Virus record (IMG/VR): IMGVR_UViG_3300031586_000027 | Location: 1-20,315 of that record | Length of the DNA: 20,315 nt | Origin: a virus | Reading direction: 5' to 3' (one strand) | Part shown: in pieces, positions 1-5,682 of the stretch | Layout of the letters: the number at the start of each line of letters is the position of its first letter | Position numbering within the stretch: the stretch's first letter is position 1 | Translations under genes and position numbers: made by a program | Notes under the pieces: generated by a model | Told to the model about the DNA's origin: nothing | The model's input: the letters and a program-made list of their open reading frames with translations, nothing else | Databases searched by the model: none

Positions 1-152
1 TTGGCAATTAACTGTTCTTCGTTATGGTCGGTTATCCTTTGGTCGTGTTCTTCACGCTCCATATTCTCTTGTTCTTTTCTATACTTGCCTTTCCAGTGAT
101 TATGAATTTTTAATGTTTTATCAGCCTCGCGTAACTCCTCAATTATTCCCAT
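1..152 (-). CDS. Small charged protein of unknown function, partial at left edge
   Basis: An open frame starts at the ATG at 152-150 and runs without a stop to the window edge, giving at least 50 residues. The start is supported by a GGAGG six bases upstream, inside the end of the preceding gene (stop at 156-158). The visible part is very polar, begins MGIIEELREADKTLKIHNHW and is rich in Glu, Lys, His and Gln, so it is probably helical or coiled-coil. It is the last visible gene of the small-gene operon that starts at the promoter near 1680. I recognise no family, and the C-terminus is outside the window. Confidence 0.55.
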   Translation of the reverse strand, partial: MGIIEELREADKTLKIHNHWKGKYRKEQENMEREEHDQRITDHNEEQLIA

Positions 153-155
153 CAC

Positions 156-317
156 TTACCTCCAAAAAGTCTCTTCATAATATATCTGGTTAACTATAGT
201 CTCAGGTAATTTACCCACTATCGTCTCAACCTCTTCGATAGCATCTCTTATGGTCATCCCTTTGATTTCGTGTAGATATTTAACTTGCTCTTGGACTGTT
301 GGTAAAGGCGTAACCAT
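156..317 (-). CDS. Small protein of unknown function (53 aa)
   Basis: ATG at 317-315 and TAA at 158-156 enclose 53 codons. The start overlaps the stop of the upstream gene as TAATG, which suggests translational coupling. The protein begins MVTPLPTVQEQVKYLHEIKG and has a short acidic middle segment (DAIEEVE). It has no membrane segment and no cysteine motif. A G-rich stretch seven to eight bases before the ATG can serve as a weak ribosome binding site. It sits in a run of similarly small genes and its stop lies four bases before the next ATG. No function can be assigned. Confidence 0.6.
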   Translation of the reverse strand: MVTPLPTVQEQVKYLHEIKGMTIRDAIEEVETIVGKLPETIVNQIYYEETFWR

Positions 318-622
318 TATAACCCCCAGCTTCTAAGTTTGGCTTGCCATCGTTCTAAGTGTATTAGGGATAATGGTATAATGCCGAGTGCGGGAATATT
401 CTTTTGATTCACTTGGTATCTATCCTTTTCTATCCACTCTGCCACTTCCTTTATCCCAGCCTTAAATATGAGTCCATAAAGGCGGTCTAGTTGCACAATA
501 TAATTAACCATATCCTTACCATCGCCCATTTTGTTTTGTGCGTCTTCTTTGTCTTTGGCTATAACAAAGGTGGTATCACCATCGCCCCAATTTATATGAA
601 ATAGCGTGTCTTTAGCTTCCAT
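317..622 (-). CDS. Hypothetical phage protein (101 aa)
   Basis: ATG at 622 has a good AAGGAG site seven bases upstream, and the stop at 317-319 overlaps the next ATG. The N-terminal half is acidic and polar (INWGDGDTTFVIAKDKEDAQ). The C-terminal half carries a segment AGIKEVAEWIEKD and ends in ERWQAKLRSWGL. That ending recalls small phage proteins that finish with a conserved Trp-Gly-Leu tail, but I cannot name the family. It is the largest gene in the left operon. There are no membrane segments and no recognisable catalytic residues. Confidence 0.65.
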   Translation of the reverse strand: MEAKDTLFHINWGDGDTTFVIAKDKEDAQNKMGDGKDMVNYIVQLDRLYGLIFKAGIKEVAEWIEKDRYQVNQKNIPALGIIPLSLIHLERWQAKLRSWGL

Positions 623-623
623 C

Positions 624-824
624 TTAAAACTCCTTTCTAACTGGTAGACGAATTCTTGCCCCGCTCTTGGGATTTATTTCCCTTCCACTGATTAGTTTTA
701 TTAAGTTACCATTCTTATCGTGTTCACGCCCACACATCAAACATACAATATCACCATACCAATCTGGCTTTCCCAACGGATGACCGCAATGCTTGCACCT
801 GTTACTTGATAACATGGTGACCAT
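624..824 (-). CDS. Zinc-ribbon small protein (66 aa)
   Basis: The protein has two CxxC knuckles, CKHCGH at residues 10-15 and CLMCGR at residues 28-33, separated by about 14 residues, the pattern of a small treble-clef or zinc-ribbon fold. The C-terminus is basic (GARIRLPVRKEF), so nucleic acid binding or a protein-adaptor role is plausible. The ATG at 824 is preferred over the in-frame ATG at 815 because AGGA lies about six bases before it. This start makes the gene overlap the preceding 59-codon gene by 23 bases. Function is unknown beyond likely zinc binding. Confidence 0.65.
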   Translation of the reverse strand: MVTMLSSNRCKHCGHPLGKPDWYGDIVCLMCGREHDKNGNLIKLISGREINPKSGARIRLPVRKEF

Positions 825-981
825 CTTTTATCCTGTCCTTTACCCACTCAAGCTCGTCTATCCTAGCCCGGGCAGACATTTGATGTGCCTTTAACTGTGC
901 TGGATTATTCACTGTGTAAGACAAGTCACGAATTCTCTCGGTGATTAAGGTGTCTAGTTTCTCCAGTTCTGTTTTAGTCAT
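802..981 (-). CDS. Small helical protein of unknown function (59 aa)
   Basis: ATG at 981-979 has a strong GGAGG six bases upstream, located at the end of the preceding gene, and TAA is at 804-802. The protein starts MTKTELEKLDTLITERIRDL and continues as a mostly charged, heptad-like helical sequence ending in DRIKDGHHVIK. It is likely a short alpha-helical or coiled-coil protein. It lies between two zinc-ribbon genes in the left operon. The strong ribosome binding site and the four-base junction with the upstream gene make it a credible gene despite its size. No family is recognised. Confidence 0.6.
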   Translation of the reverse strand: MTKTELEKLDTLITERIRDLSYTVNNPAQLKAHQMSARARIDELEWVKDRIKDGHHVIK

Positions 982-984
982 TGT

Positions 985-1149
985 CTACCTCCTATTCCTT
1001 GCACATTTCCCACAAACGACATTAGGTTGTTTAGCCCTTTTGCCTATTACTTTTTCTTTAATAAGCATAGGAGTGCCAGTTAGTCTTATCCCACATTCAG
1101 AACAGTAATCAAAGTTAATCTGTGGTTCTATCCTTGCTATCATCATCAT
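985..1149 (-). CDS. Zinc-ribbon small protein (54 aa)
   Basis: The frame begins with three consecutive ATG codons (1149, 1146, 1143). AGGGG just upstream sits too close to the first and better spaced for the second or third, so the true start is probably 1146 or 1143. The protein has two CxxC pairs, CSEC at about residues 16-19 and CGKC at about 46-49, spaced like a four-cysteine zinc ribbon. The segment between them is basic (IKEKVIGKRAKQ). Its TAG at 987-985 overlaps the ribosome binding site of the next gene. Probably a small nucleic-acid-binding or adaptor protein. Confidence 0.6.
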   Translation of the reverse strand: MMMIARIEPQINFDYCSECGIRLTGTPMLIKEKVIGKRAKQPNVVCGKCARNRR

Positions 1150-1178
1150 TCCCCTGTCCCATAAAGAAACAGTAGATT

Positions 1179-1343
1179 TTAGCTAATATTTTCGTCATTC
1201 TTCTTCTTCAGTATCTTAGAGATACGCTGTTTACTAATCCCAAACGTCTGCCCTATTTCTCTCAAACTTAGTTCAGGATGATGTGCGTGGTATTCCTTTA
1301 TCAAATCATTCCTTGCTCGCTTGGTGTTACTTTCATACTTCAT
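1179..1343 (-). CDS. Very small helix-turn-helix DNA-binding protein (54 aa)
   Basis: ATG at 1343-1341 follows a GAGG seven bases upstream, and TAA is at 1181-1179. Residues 27-46 form a textbook helix-turn-helix: LSLREIGQTFGISKQRISKI. It has the LREIG first helix, a GIS turn and the KQRISKIL recognition helix that is typical of sigma-70 region 4-like and related phage regulators. The N-terminus (MKYESNTKRARNDLI) is basic. The protein is barely longer than the HTH itself. It probably binds DNA and could regulate this operon or the neighbouring late operon. It could also be a small terminase-related or sigma-like fragment, but its length argues for a stand-alone regulator. Confidence 0.7.
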   Translation of the reverse strand: MKYESNTKRARNDLIKEYHAHHPELSLREIGQTFGISKQRISKILKKKNDENIS

Positions 1344-1346
1344 GCT

Positions 1347-1442
1347 CTATCCTCGCTTGACAAACCTTTCCCCCCATGGAATATCATTCAATACCGGTAA
1401 AGTTCTATATCGCTTTTTACTACATTGCCCGCAACTTCGCAC
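1347..1442 (-). pseudogene. 3' part of a frameshift-split zinc-ribbon gene
   Basis: This frame overlaps the end of the 65-residue frame at 1420-1617 and continues for 31 codons to a TAG at 1349-1347. It contains CGQCSKKRYRTLPVLND, a convincing second zinc knuckle, followed by a basic ending WGERFVKRG. The only possible start is a GTG at 1442 with no ribosome binding site at proper distance. Removing one base from the T4 run (minus strand; 1443-1446) joins it to the upstream frame and yields an 89-residue protein with CPIC at 28-31 and CGQC at 62-65. I therefore read it as the displaced C-terminal half of that gene rather than an independent gene. Confidence 0.55.
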
Positions 1443-1617
1443 AAAAGGCTATATAAGCCTTAACTTGTTCAATATTCTTACTAAACATAACCTTGCGAGG
1501 ACTGACAGATTTCACTTTATGTTGGCATATAGGGCAGAAGTAGTCTACTCGTACAACCTGTTTGGCTTCATCCAACTTCGCACCTATCTCGTTAAAGTCC
1601 AATTTGTGAATTCCCAC
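1420..1617 (-). CDS. Zinc-ribbon protein, 5' part (65 aa, apparently frameshifted)
   Basis: First gene after the promoter at 1654-1682. GTG at 1617 has a GGGAG about six bases upstream. The protein carries a single knuckle FCPICQHK at residues 27-34 followed by a basic stretch (KVKSVSPRKVMF), and ends abruptly at CAKLRAM. A zinc ribbon needs a second CxxC, and exactly that (CGQC) lies in the +1 frame just downstream. A frameshift at the T4 run, either real or an assembly error, therefore probably truncated the gene. The intact product would be about 89 residues. Likely role: zinc-stabilised small adaptor or nucleic-acid-binding protein. Confidence 0.55.
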   Translation of the reverse strand: MGIHKLDFNEIGAKLDEAKQVVRVDYFCPICQHKVKSVSPRKVMFSKNIEQVKAYIAFCAKLRAM

Positions 1618-1653
1618 CTTGTTCTCCCTTCAGCATTTATCTTCATAATTGAA

Positions 1654-1682
1654 AGCATAGCATACTTCCACGCCTTTGTCAA
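1654..1682 (-). promoter_or_regulatory. Sigma70-type promoter for the left small-gene operon
   Basis: On the minus strand, TTGACA (1682-1677) is followed after 17 bases by TATGCT (1659-1654), which is preceded by TGC, an extended -10 element. Initiation would fall near 1647, about 30 bases before the GTG at 1617. The promoter sits directly downstream of the late-operon terminator, which supports a separate transcription unit. A short palindrome ACTCA-N6-TGAGT (1708-1723) lies about 26 bases upstream of the -35 box and could be an operator, but this is weak. Confidence 0.65.
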
Positions 1683-1760
1683 TAGGAAAGGCAACCAGTT
1701 TTACAAAACTCAATAACCTGAGTATGAATATCATTATAGTGAGTGCTCAAAAAAATGGAA

Positions 1761-1789
1761 CAAAAAAAGAAGCTCCGTTTTCACGGAGC
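1761..1789 (-). terminator. Rho-independent terminator of the late operon
   Basis: On the minus strand a perfect 7-bp GC-rich stem, GCTCCGT/ACGGAGC (1783-1789 with 1772-1778), encloses a four-base loop and is followed immediately by TTCTTTTTTTG. This is a canonical intrinsic terminator. It lies about 65 bases after the last lysis gene and before the promoter at 1654-1682. It is one-directional, because the plus-strand side lacks a T tract. Confidence 0.85.
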
Positions 1790-1853
1790 AATACAATATA
1801 CTAAAGTCTTATATAAAACGGCTTAAAATCCATCCTATACGTTCTGAGGGGTA

Positions 1854-2168
1854 TTACCAGAGTCCGAGCTGTCCTGCGGTTACACTTCCAATTAAAGCTA
1901 AAGCAAGGAGTCCAACTACCCACTTGAGGGCTTTACACCAAGTAGCCGTACTCCTGACAGTGCCGTTTATTTCCTTTTGAAGTTTCACCATATCTTTAAC
2001 TTGACCATACAATCCCATATCATCTGTACCTGGCACACCCAATAGTACCGTTTTGAGCTGTTGTATTTCTCTATATACTTGCTCGATAGTTATCTCTGGC
2101 ATATCATACATCCTTCCATTTTCATAGCAAGGGGGATAACCATATGTTTCAAAGAAGTCTTCATCCAC
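1854..2168 (-). CDS. XhlA-like coiled-coil protein with C-terminal membrane anchor
   Basis: The 104-residue protein has an acidic, Tyr-rich N-terminus, a central helical segment (residues about 26-72, EQVYREIQQLKTVLL then QVKDMVKLQKEIN) and a single hydrophobic C-terminal segment at about 82-100 (WVVGLLALALIGSV). This layout matches haemolysin XhlA-type proteins, which associate with holins. GTG at 2168 is chosen because AGGAGG lies five to six bases before it; an overlapping ATG is in another frame. It is the last gene of the lysis cluster and is followed by the terminator. It probably acts at the cytoplasmic membrane with the holin. The assignment rests on architecture, not on clear sequence motifs. 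Confidence 0.6.
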   Translation of the reverse strand: MDEDFFETYGYPPCYENGRMYDMPEITIEQVYREIQQLKTVLLGVPGTDDMGLYGQVKDMVKLQKEINGTVRSTATWCKALKWVVGLLALALIGSVTAGQLGLW

Positions 2169-2177
2169 TTAGCCCTC

Positions 2178-2711
2178 CTAAACCTTAACTTCTTTTCCTT
2201 TGAGCTGCTTAATCATAGCTGCCATAGTGGGATAAATGTTATTTTGAAGCAGTGGCTTGCCCATAAAGCGACAGAAAGCAGCCGTCAGTTCTTGGCAGTG
2301 ATACTCATCATCTACTACTCGCCAGAACCTCCCTGTAATCTTCTCCCACAAGAGAGCTAGAGCTGTTCCGAAGTAGCTCGTAATATCATAGGGCCTGCCA
2401 GAGAACAAGAATATGAAAGCCTCTATCATATCGGGGTCTGGTTTCTTATCGAACCAGCGAAAGGCTTTACAGTTTTCTTTGAGGTAATCATAATCAACCG
2501 AGAGCGGATGGCAACCGCCCATATCGGCACACATCGTAACGGCCATATCGGGAAAGACATGTAGAACTGGCTCCATGTGCCAGATTTCAAAGTCGTTCTC
2601 CCGGCACCACTGGTCATACTCTCTGTCGAGCCTTCGGATGAGCCAGTGAAGGATTGCAGGTATGATACCCTTGCCTTTCCGATAAAGTAAAATATCGCCT
2701 GAAGCCACCAT
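2178..2711 (-). CDS. Permuted papain-fold (YiiX/NlpC-P60-like) hydrolase, candidate lysis enzyme
   Basis: The 177-residue protein opens with SGDILLYRKG (residues 4-13), the first strand typical of YiiX-like and other permuted NlpC/P60 proteins. It then has two His (H45 in WHMEP and H51 in VLHV) where the family places its catalytic His, a GRPYD motif near residues 105-109, and YHCQELTAAF near residues 137-146, whose C139 fits the family's catalytic Cys at the start of a helix. The family uses a Cys-His pair to cleave amide or thioester bonds in peptidoglycan, peptides or lipids. Position among holin-like genes suggests cell-wall degradation, but the actual substrate is not evident. The ATG at 2711 has only a modest AGGA site. 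Confidence 0.7.
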   Translation of the reverse strand: MVASGDILLYRKGKGIIPAILHWLIRRLDREYDQWCRENDFEIWHMEPVLHVFPDMAVTMCADMGGCHPLSVDYDYLKENCKAFRWFDKKPDPDMIEAFIFLFSGRPYDITSYFGTALALLWEKITGRFWRVVDDEYHCQELTAAFCRFMGKPLLQNNIYPTMAAMIKQLKGKEVKV

Positions 2712-2722
2712 TTCTTTTTATC

Positions 2723-2944
2723 CTATATTATAGTGTGATGGATTTCCGTAGTCATCAAATCTGGTAACTTGATGTTCCTCAGTACCTCTTGCCCTCTTTT
2801 TACAAATTCGGGGTATGTTTCCCTTCTCATTAAGGGTTGATATAATGGACAACTTAGTTCATGTTCACCTGCAGTAGACATTCTACAGCAAGTGCACATA
2901 TCAGGAATATCATAGGTTTCACCACCCGTTAAAGTAATCCGCAT
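2723..2944 (-). CDS. Small cysteine-rich protein (73 aa)
   Basis: The ATG at 2944 overlaps the stop of the upstream holin candidate (TAATG) and has a strong AAGGAGG site. The protein contains a cluster MCTCCRMSTAGEHELSCPLY (residues 16-35) with four Cys and one His, compatible with metal binding in a compact loop. The remainder is polar, with no membrane segment. It lies between the holin candidate and the hydrolase, so it is probably cotranslated with the lysis genes, but nothing in the sequence shows a lysis role. Family not recognised. Confidence 0.6.
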   Translation of the reverse strand: MRITLTGGETYDIPDMCTCCRMSTAGEHELSCPLYQPLMRRETYPEFVKRGQEVLRNIKLPDLMTTEIHHTII

Positions 2945-3129
2945 TATTTCCTCCTTATTTTACCTATTCCGAAATCTATTCCCATCTTACTTAGCCCAGC
3001 ACCCATAACACCCCATAATATCATATCAACTTCTTGTCCTGTGGCTATCATAAAAACTACACCTGAAAAGGCAGCACAGGTAAAATACGGAATAACAAAG
3101 GCTTTGAATAGAGCCGGTAAATCTTTCAT
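2944..3129 (-). CDS. Putative holin (61 aa, two hydrophobic segments)
   Basis: Residues about 8-29 (FKAFVIPYFTCAAFSGVVFMI) and 34-49 (VDMILWGVMGAGLSKM) are hydrophobic and are separated by a short polar turn (ATGQEVD). The protein ends in the basic tail GKIRRK. Short length, two membrane helices and a charged C-terminus are the usual features of class II phage holins. The start is ATG 3129, two bases after the stop of the 34-codon membrane-protein gene, with a GGGGG stretch upstream. It would act in the host membrane to trigger lysis. Small-holin families vary greatly, so the name rests on topology and on its neighbours, the XhlA-like gene and the hydrolase. Confidence 0.6.
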   Translation of the reverse strand: MKDLPALFKAFVIPYFTCAAFSGVVFMIATGQEVDMILWGVMGAGLSKMGIDFGIGKIRRK

Positions 3130-3130
3130 T

Positions 3131-3235
3131 CTACCCCCAATGATATAATATACTCAATGCCGTGCAAGCCGTGAAATACATAAGAAGCCAAAGACAAAGA
3201 GCTATGAATAAACACAGATGCCATCTGATGCGCAT
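3131..3235 (-). CDS. Tiny membrane protein (34 aa) next to the holin
   Basis: An ATG at 3235-3233 is preceded by GAGG with a five-base spacer, and a TAG follows at 3133-3131. The product begins MRIRWH (basic N-terminus) and then has one continuous hydrophobic stretch, LCLFIALCLWLLMYF, before ending at HWG. It fills the gap between the fibre-like gene and the holin candidate almost exactly, eight bases from one and one base from the other. A single-span peptide beside a holin could be an antiholin or a second holin component. It could also be a chance frame, but the ribosome binding site and the tight spacing argue for a real gene. Confidence 0.5.
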   Translation of the reverse strand: MRIRWHLCLFIALCLWLLMYFTACTALSILYHWG

Positions 3236-3243
3236 GTTAACCT

Positions 3244-3672
3244 CTAGCTATTATTACTCCGTGAAAGCTCCACCCACTCAGTCCCATTATGGATAAACAT
3301 GATTCTATCGTCCACATGGTCCATCGCAAAGTTCACTCCACCCTCAAGTATAAACGCATCAGCCCCCACCCCATCGGCTATAGTTACAGTATCGGCACCG
3401 CCCGTTGTGGTAGCTTTAAGTATTAAAATATCGCCTTCGCTCCCCCCTTCACAGGTATCTAATTGGTCAGCACCTGCACCTATACCACCCTCAACTGTAA
3501 TAGTATGATAAGCCTTGGTTTTTGTAACTACCCCTCCGCTTATTGTTAGTTCTACAGCGGCTTCTAGTGCGATGTTTTCTTTTAGGAAATCAATATTGTC
3601 CCTTACTTGCTCATTCATTTTGGCAACAGTTAAGACTGCTGCTAGCCATGTATGTACGGGTGTCCAACCCAT
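3244..3672 (-). CDS. Small fibre-like virion protein (142 aa)
   Basis: The N-terminus WTPVHTWLAAVLTVAKMNEQ followed by VRDNIDFLKENI matches a pattern common in phage tail-fibre or baseplate-associated proteins (a tryptophan-rich start, then an N-x-x-(V/L)-R-D-N helix). The rest is Gly/Thr/Val-rich and beta-strand-like, ending with IMFIHNGTEWVELSRS, the typical finish of small trimeric fibre domains. ATG at 3672 has a full AGGAGGTGA site four bases upstream. It is the last tail gene before the lysis cluster. Most likely a receptor-proximal or structural fibre component. Confidence 0.6.
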   Translation of the reverse strand: MGWTPVHTWLAAVLTVAKMNEQVRDNIDFLKENIALEAAVELTISGGVVTKTKAYHTITVEGGIGAGADQLDTCEGGSEGDILILKATTTGGADTVTIADGVGADAFILEGGVNFAMDHVDDRIMFIHNGTEWVELSRSNNS

Positions 3673-3682
3673 AATTCACCTC

Positions 3683-4522
3683 CTATGAACCTAAAATATG
3701 AGGCCCATCTAATTCGCTTATATCTAATCTAAAGAGTGTTAAAAGCTCATAGACTCGTTGAATCTCTAATCCCCATGTGCAAACTGGTATTCCAATAGGG
3801 TCGCCTGTAATTGTAATAGAATTTATAAAACAGTCGGCGCTTAGGCCGAGATTAGCGCAGAGAACTGTTATTATATCAGTTATTTCCCTCGTAATTATCT
3901 GTGTTCTCAAAACATCAGTAGTACCTTTTATTACACAAGATATTCTTGCTATTGGGTCTTTATATTTTGTTATATAATTACCAACCAGCGCTTGCATTTC
4001 CTCTTCTTCGGTGCCTTCTGTCCATGTTAAATTCATTACCCTTCTGCCATATTTGGCTATGGAGGTTGCATCGGTAGCCCTGACTGATAAAGTACTGGAC
4101 ACTGGCTCTTCATGTGTAACTTCTGTCCCTGTTTGGTATTTGACTTTAACCTCAAAATATATTTTCATGGTTTTGCTGCCCGTATTCGTTATCTCAACAA
4201 CCTTAGTTCTATCATCACTGGTGCTTTTCAGCTTGATATTATAGGCATAATAGGACTTACCATCCAGGTCTTTTGCATGATGATTGCCTAATTTCCAACT
4301 TAGAGGATTTGACAAAGTAGTGGTAATATGCCTTATGTGAAGGAAAGGTGGGCTGACTTCCATTCTGCGTGCATAGGTTTTCCAGCTATAAGTAGGGTCT
4401 ACATCTACCACAGTCTCGGATTCAATGATGCCGATCTCGCTGCGGACATCATTGTATATTTCTCTATCATCCAATTCGTAGCGGATTTCTGCCATTGTAT
4501 CATCTACAGTAAAATCAGACAT
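3683..4522 (-). CDS. Tail-tip/baseplate protein, C-terminal part of a split protein (279 aa)
   Basis: The protein starts MSDFTVDDTMAEIRYELDDR and includes EIYNDV. Its C-terminal half contains YGRRVMNLTW followed by a helical stretch and VGNYITKYKDPIARISCVIK, which I recognise as the later part of a phage tail protein family whose N-terminal part is encoded at 5137-5682. Residues about 90-160 look like an inserted beta-sandwich (KLKSTSDDRTKVVEITNTGS). The ATG at 4522 lies 8 bases inside the upstream gene, in the +1 frame. Taken together with the two preceding genes, this is best explained as one ancestral tail-tip protein now made in three pieces. It likely sits at the distal tail. Confidence 0.6.
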   Translation of the reverse strand: MSDFTVDDTMAEIRYELDDREIYNDVRSEIGIIESETVVDVDPTYSWKTYARRMEVSPPFLHIRHITTTLSNPLSWKLGNHHAKDLDGKSYYAYNIKLKSTSDDRTKVVEITNTGSKTMKIYFEVKVKYQTGTEVTHEEPVSSTLSVRATDATSIAKYGRRVMNLTWTEGTEEEEMQALVGNYITKYKDPIARISCVIKGTTDVLRTQIITREITDIITVLCANLGLSADCFINSITITGDPIGIPVCTWGLEIQRVYELLTLFRLDISELDGPHILGS

Positions 4523-5135
4523 TCCTGTGATACCTCGATTCGTAGACCCAGATTCCCGATTTACTTATATAGTTTCTACCACCATAAACAAATTCCAGAT
4601 TCCTGATTGCTTCTAGTGAAACCTTGTCACCAATTATAGATTTATCAACACTGCCACTACCAGAATCACCCCATTCTTCAAAATGGAATTGAGTGTTAGC
4701 AAAGGAAGTCCAAGTCACACCAGAATCATTGCTCCTAGCATAGTGTTCACCTGCTGATGGACTACCCCACCACAGAAGTGCACTTGCAACGCCGGTTGGG
4801 GCTCTAACCACGATAGCATATAGCGTATAACCACTCAATTGATAAGGAGACATATTGATTTCCCGCAATTCAGTGGCGGGGGATATTGGCAGCGTATTGC
4901 CATCAGTCGTTCCACTTGATAAATCAGACCCAATGGGTTTTCCCAAAGCATGAAGCCTAATACTTACTGTAATAGTATTGGGATTACCCATGAGTTCAGA
5001 CAATCTCAATTTAACAGAAGATAGAATATGTTTATTATAATTATAAAATATTGTTGCATACCAAGTTGCCCCATTAAAAGCCACTGCTCCCCCTGGAGGG
5101 TCTGGGTCAAAATAAGTATAGCGTTGACTGCACAT
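4515..5135 (-). CDS. Tail-tip protein with choice-of-anchor R-like beta-sandwich (206 aa)
   Basis: Residues about 35-155 resemble the choice-of-anchor R type domain: ILSSVKLRLSELMGNPNTIT early, GKPIGSDLSSGTTDGNTLPI in the middle, YTLYAIVVRAP, then SNDSGVTWT and FHFEEWG at the end. This is a jelly-roll fold that may bind sugar. The C-terminus, IRNLEFVYGGRNYISKSGIW to YESRYHRNV, does not belong to that domain. It reads like the middle of the tail-tip family encoded by the flanking genes. ATG 5135 follows GGAG seven bases upstream, one base after the preceding stop. The gene may thus be an adhesion domain inserted into, and splitting, a tail protein. Confidence 0.6.
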   Translation of the reverse strand: MCSQRYTYFDPDPPGGAVAFNGATWYATIFYNYNKHILSSVKLRLSELMGNPNTITVSIRLHALGKPIGSDLSSGTTDGNTLPISPATELREINMSPYQLSGYTLYAIVVRAPTGVASALLWWGSPSAGEHYARSNDSGVTWTSFANTQFHFEEWGDSGSGSVDKSIIGDKVSLEAIRNLEFVYGGRNYISKSGIWVYESRYHRNV

Positions 5136-5136
5136 A

Positions 5137-5682
5137 TTAAAACTCCGTAGTCGAAGGGTAATTTACAATAGCTCCACCATCAATATCTATGGTTCTTTTG
5201 CTTGCGGGCCAACCAGCATTGTCTAAAACATAACCTATAGCTGCTCCATCTGTTACCATTGACCTTTCTGTTTTATCAACGGCTATCATATTTCGTGCCA
5301 GCAAATCCATGCCGTCAGTGCAGTAAAGATAAGCCTCTTGTACATCTATAAGGGGATTAACTGAAATCCGGGATATGAAACCAGTATAAAAGTCTATAGC
5401 AGCCCCTCCAGTAACGGTAGCTCTCACTCTCACTGGTAGCCAAGGTCTCATCTTCCCAAATAACGGGCCAGCTCCATAGGTCGGAGAAAAGCGTTTATCT
5501 TCATTATAGAGGGTTAAGTCTAAAGTTCCTGCTGGAATATTACCCTGTTCTACCTTTTTCCCTCTATCGATATAAATGTTTTTAATATAACTGGTAATGT
5601 CATCTATGGCTTCTGAGAAATCAGGAGTATCTTGCCAATCTGTAGCATCCCAATCGACATGAACCTTATATGTAATACTCAT
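5137..5682 (-). CDS. Tail-tip/baseplate protein, N-terminal part of a split protein (181 aa)
   Basis: The protein begins SITYKVHVDWDATDWQDTPD and has DDITSYIKNIYIDRGKKVEQ, a beta-rich segment AGTLDLTLYNEDKRFSPTYG, MRPWLPVRVRAT, FYTGFISRI, and GAAIGYVLDNAGWPASKR near the C-terminus. This order (W-D strand, bilayer of strands, PV-R-V-R-A, TGF-RI, A-I-x-x-x-L-x-x-A-G-W) is that of a widespread siphophage tail-tip family in which the intact protein is longer. It follows the tape measure gene with an ATGA overlap, the position of distal-tail proteins. Its truncated end suggests the remainder is in the next two genes. Confidence 0.65.
   Translation of the reverse strand: MSITYKVHVDWDATDWQDTPDFSEAIDDITSYIKNIYIDRGKKVEQGNIPAGTLDLTLYNEDKRFSPTYGAGPLFGKMRPWLPVRVRATVTGGAAIDFYTGFISRISVNPLIDVQEAYLYCTDGMDLLARNMIAVDKTERSMVTDGAAIGYVLDNAGWPASKRTIDIDGGAIVNYPSTTEF

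Noticed and set aside
1321-1716. Plus-strand 131-codon open frame
   Set aside because: It crosses the promoter and several minus-strand zinc-ribbon and HTH codons; its composition is not protein-like.
3131-3235. Lipoprotein or spanin reading of the 34-aa peptide
   Set aside because: The FTAC tetrad is a poor lipobox and too little sequence follows the cysteine for a spanin.
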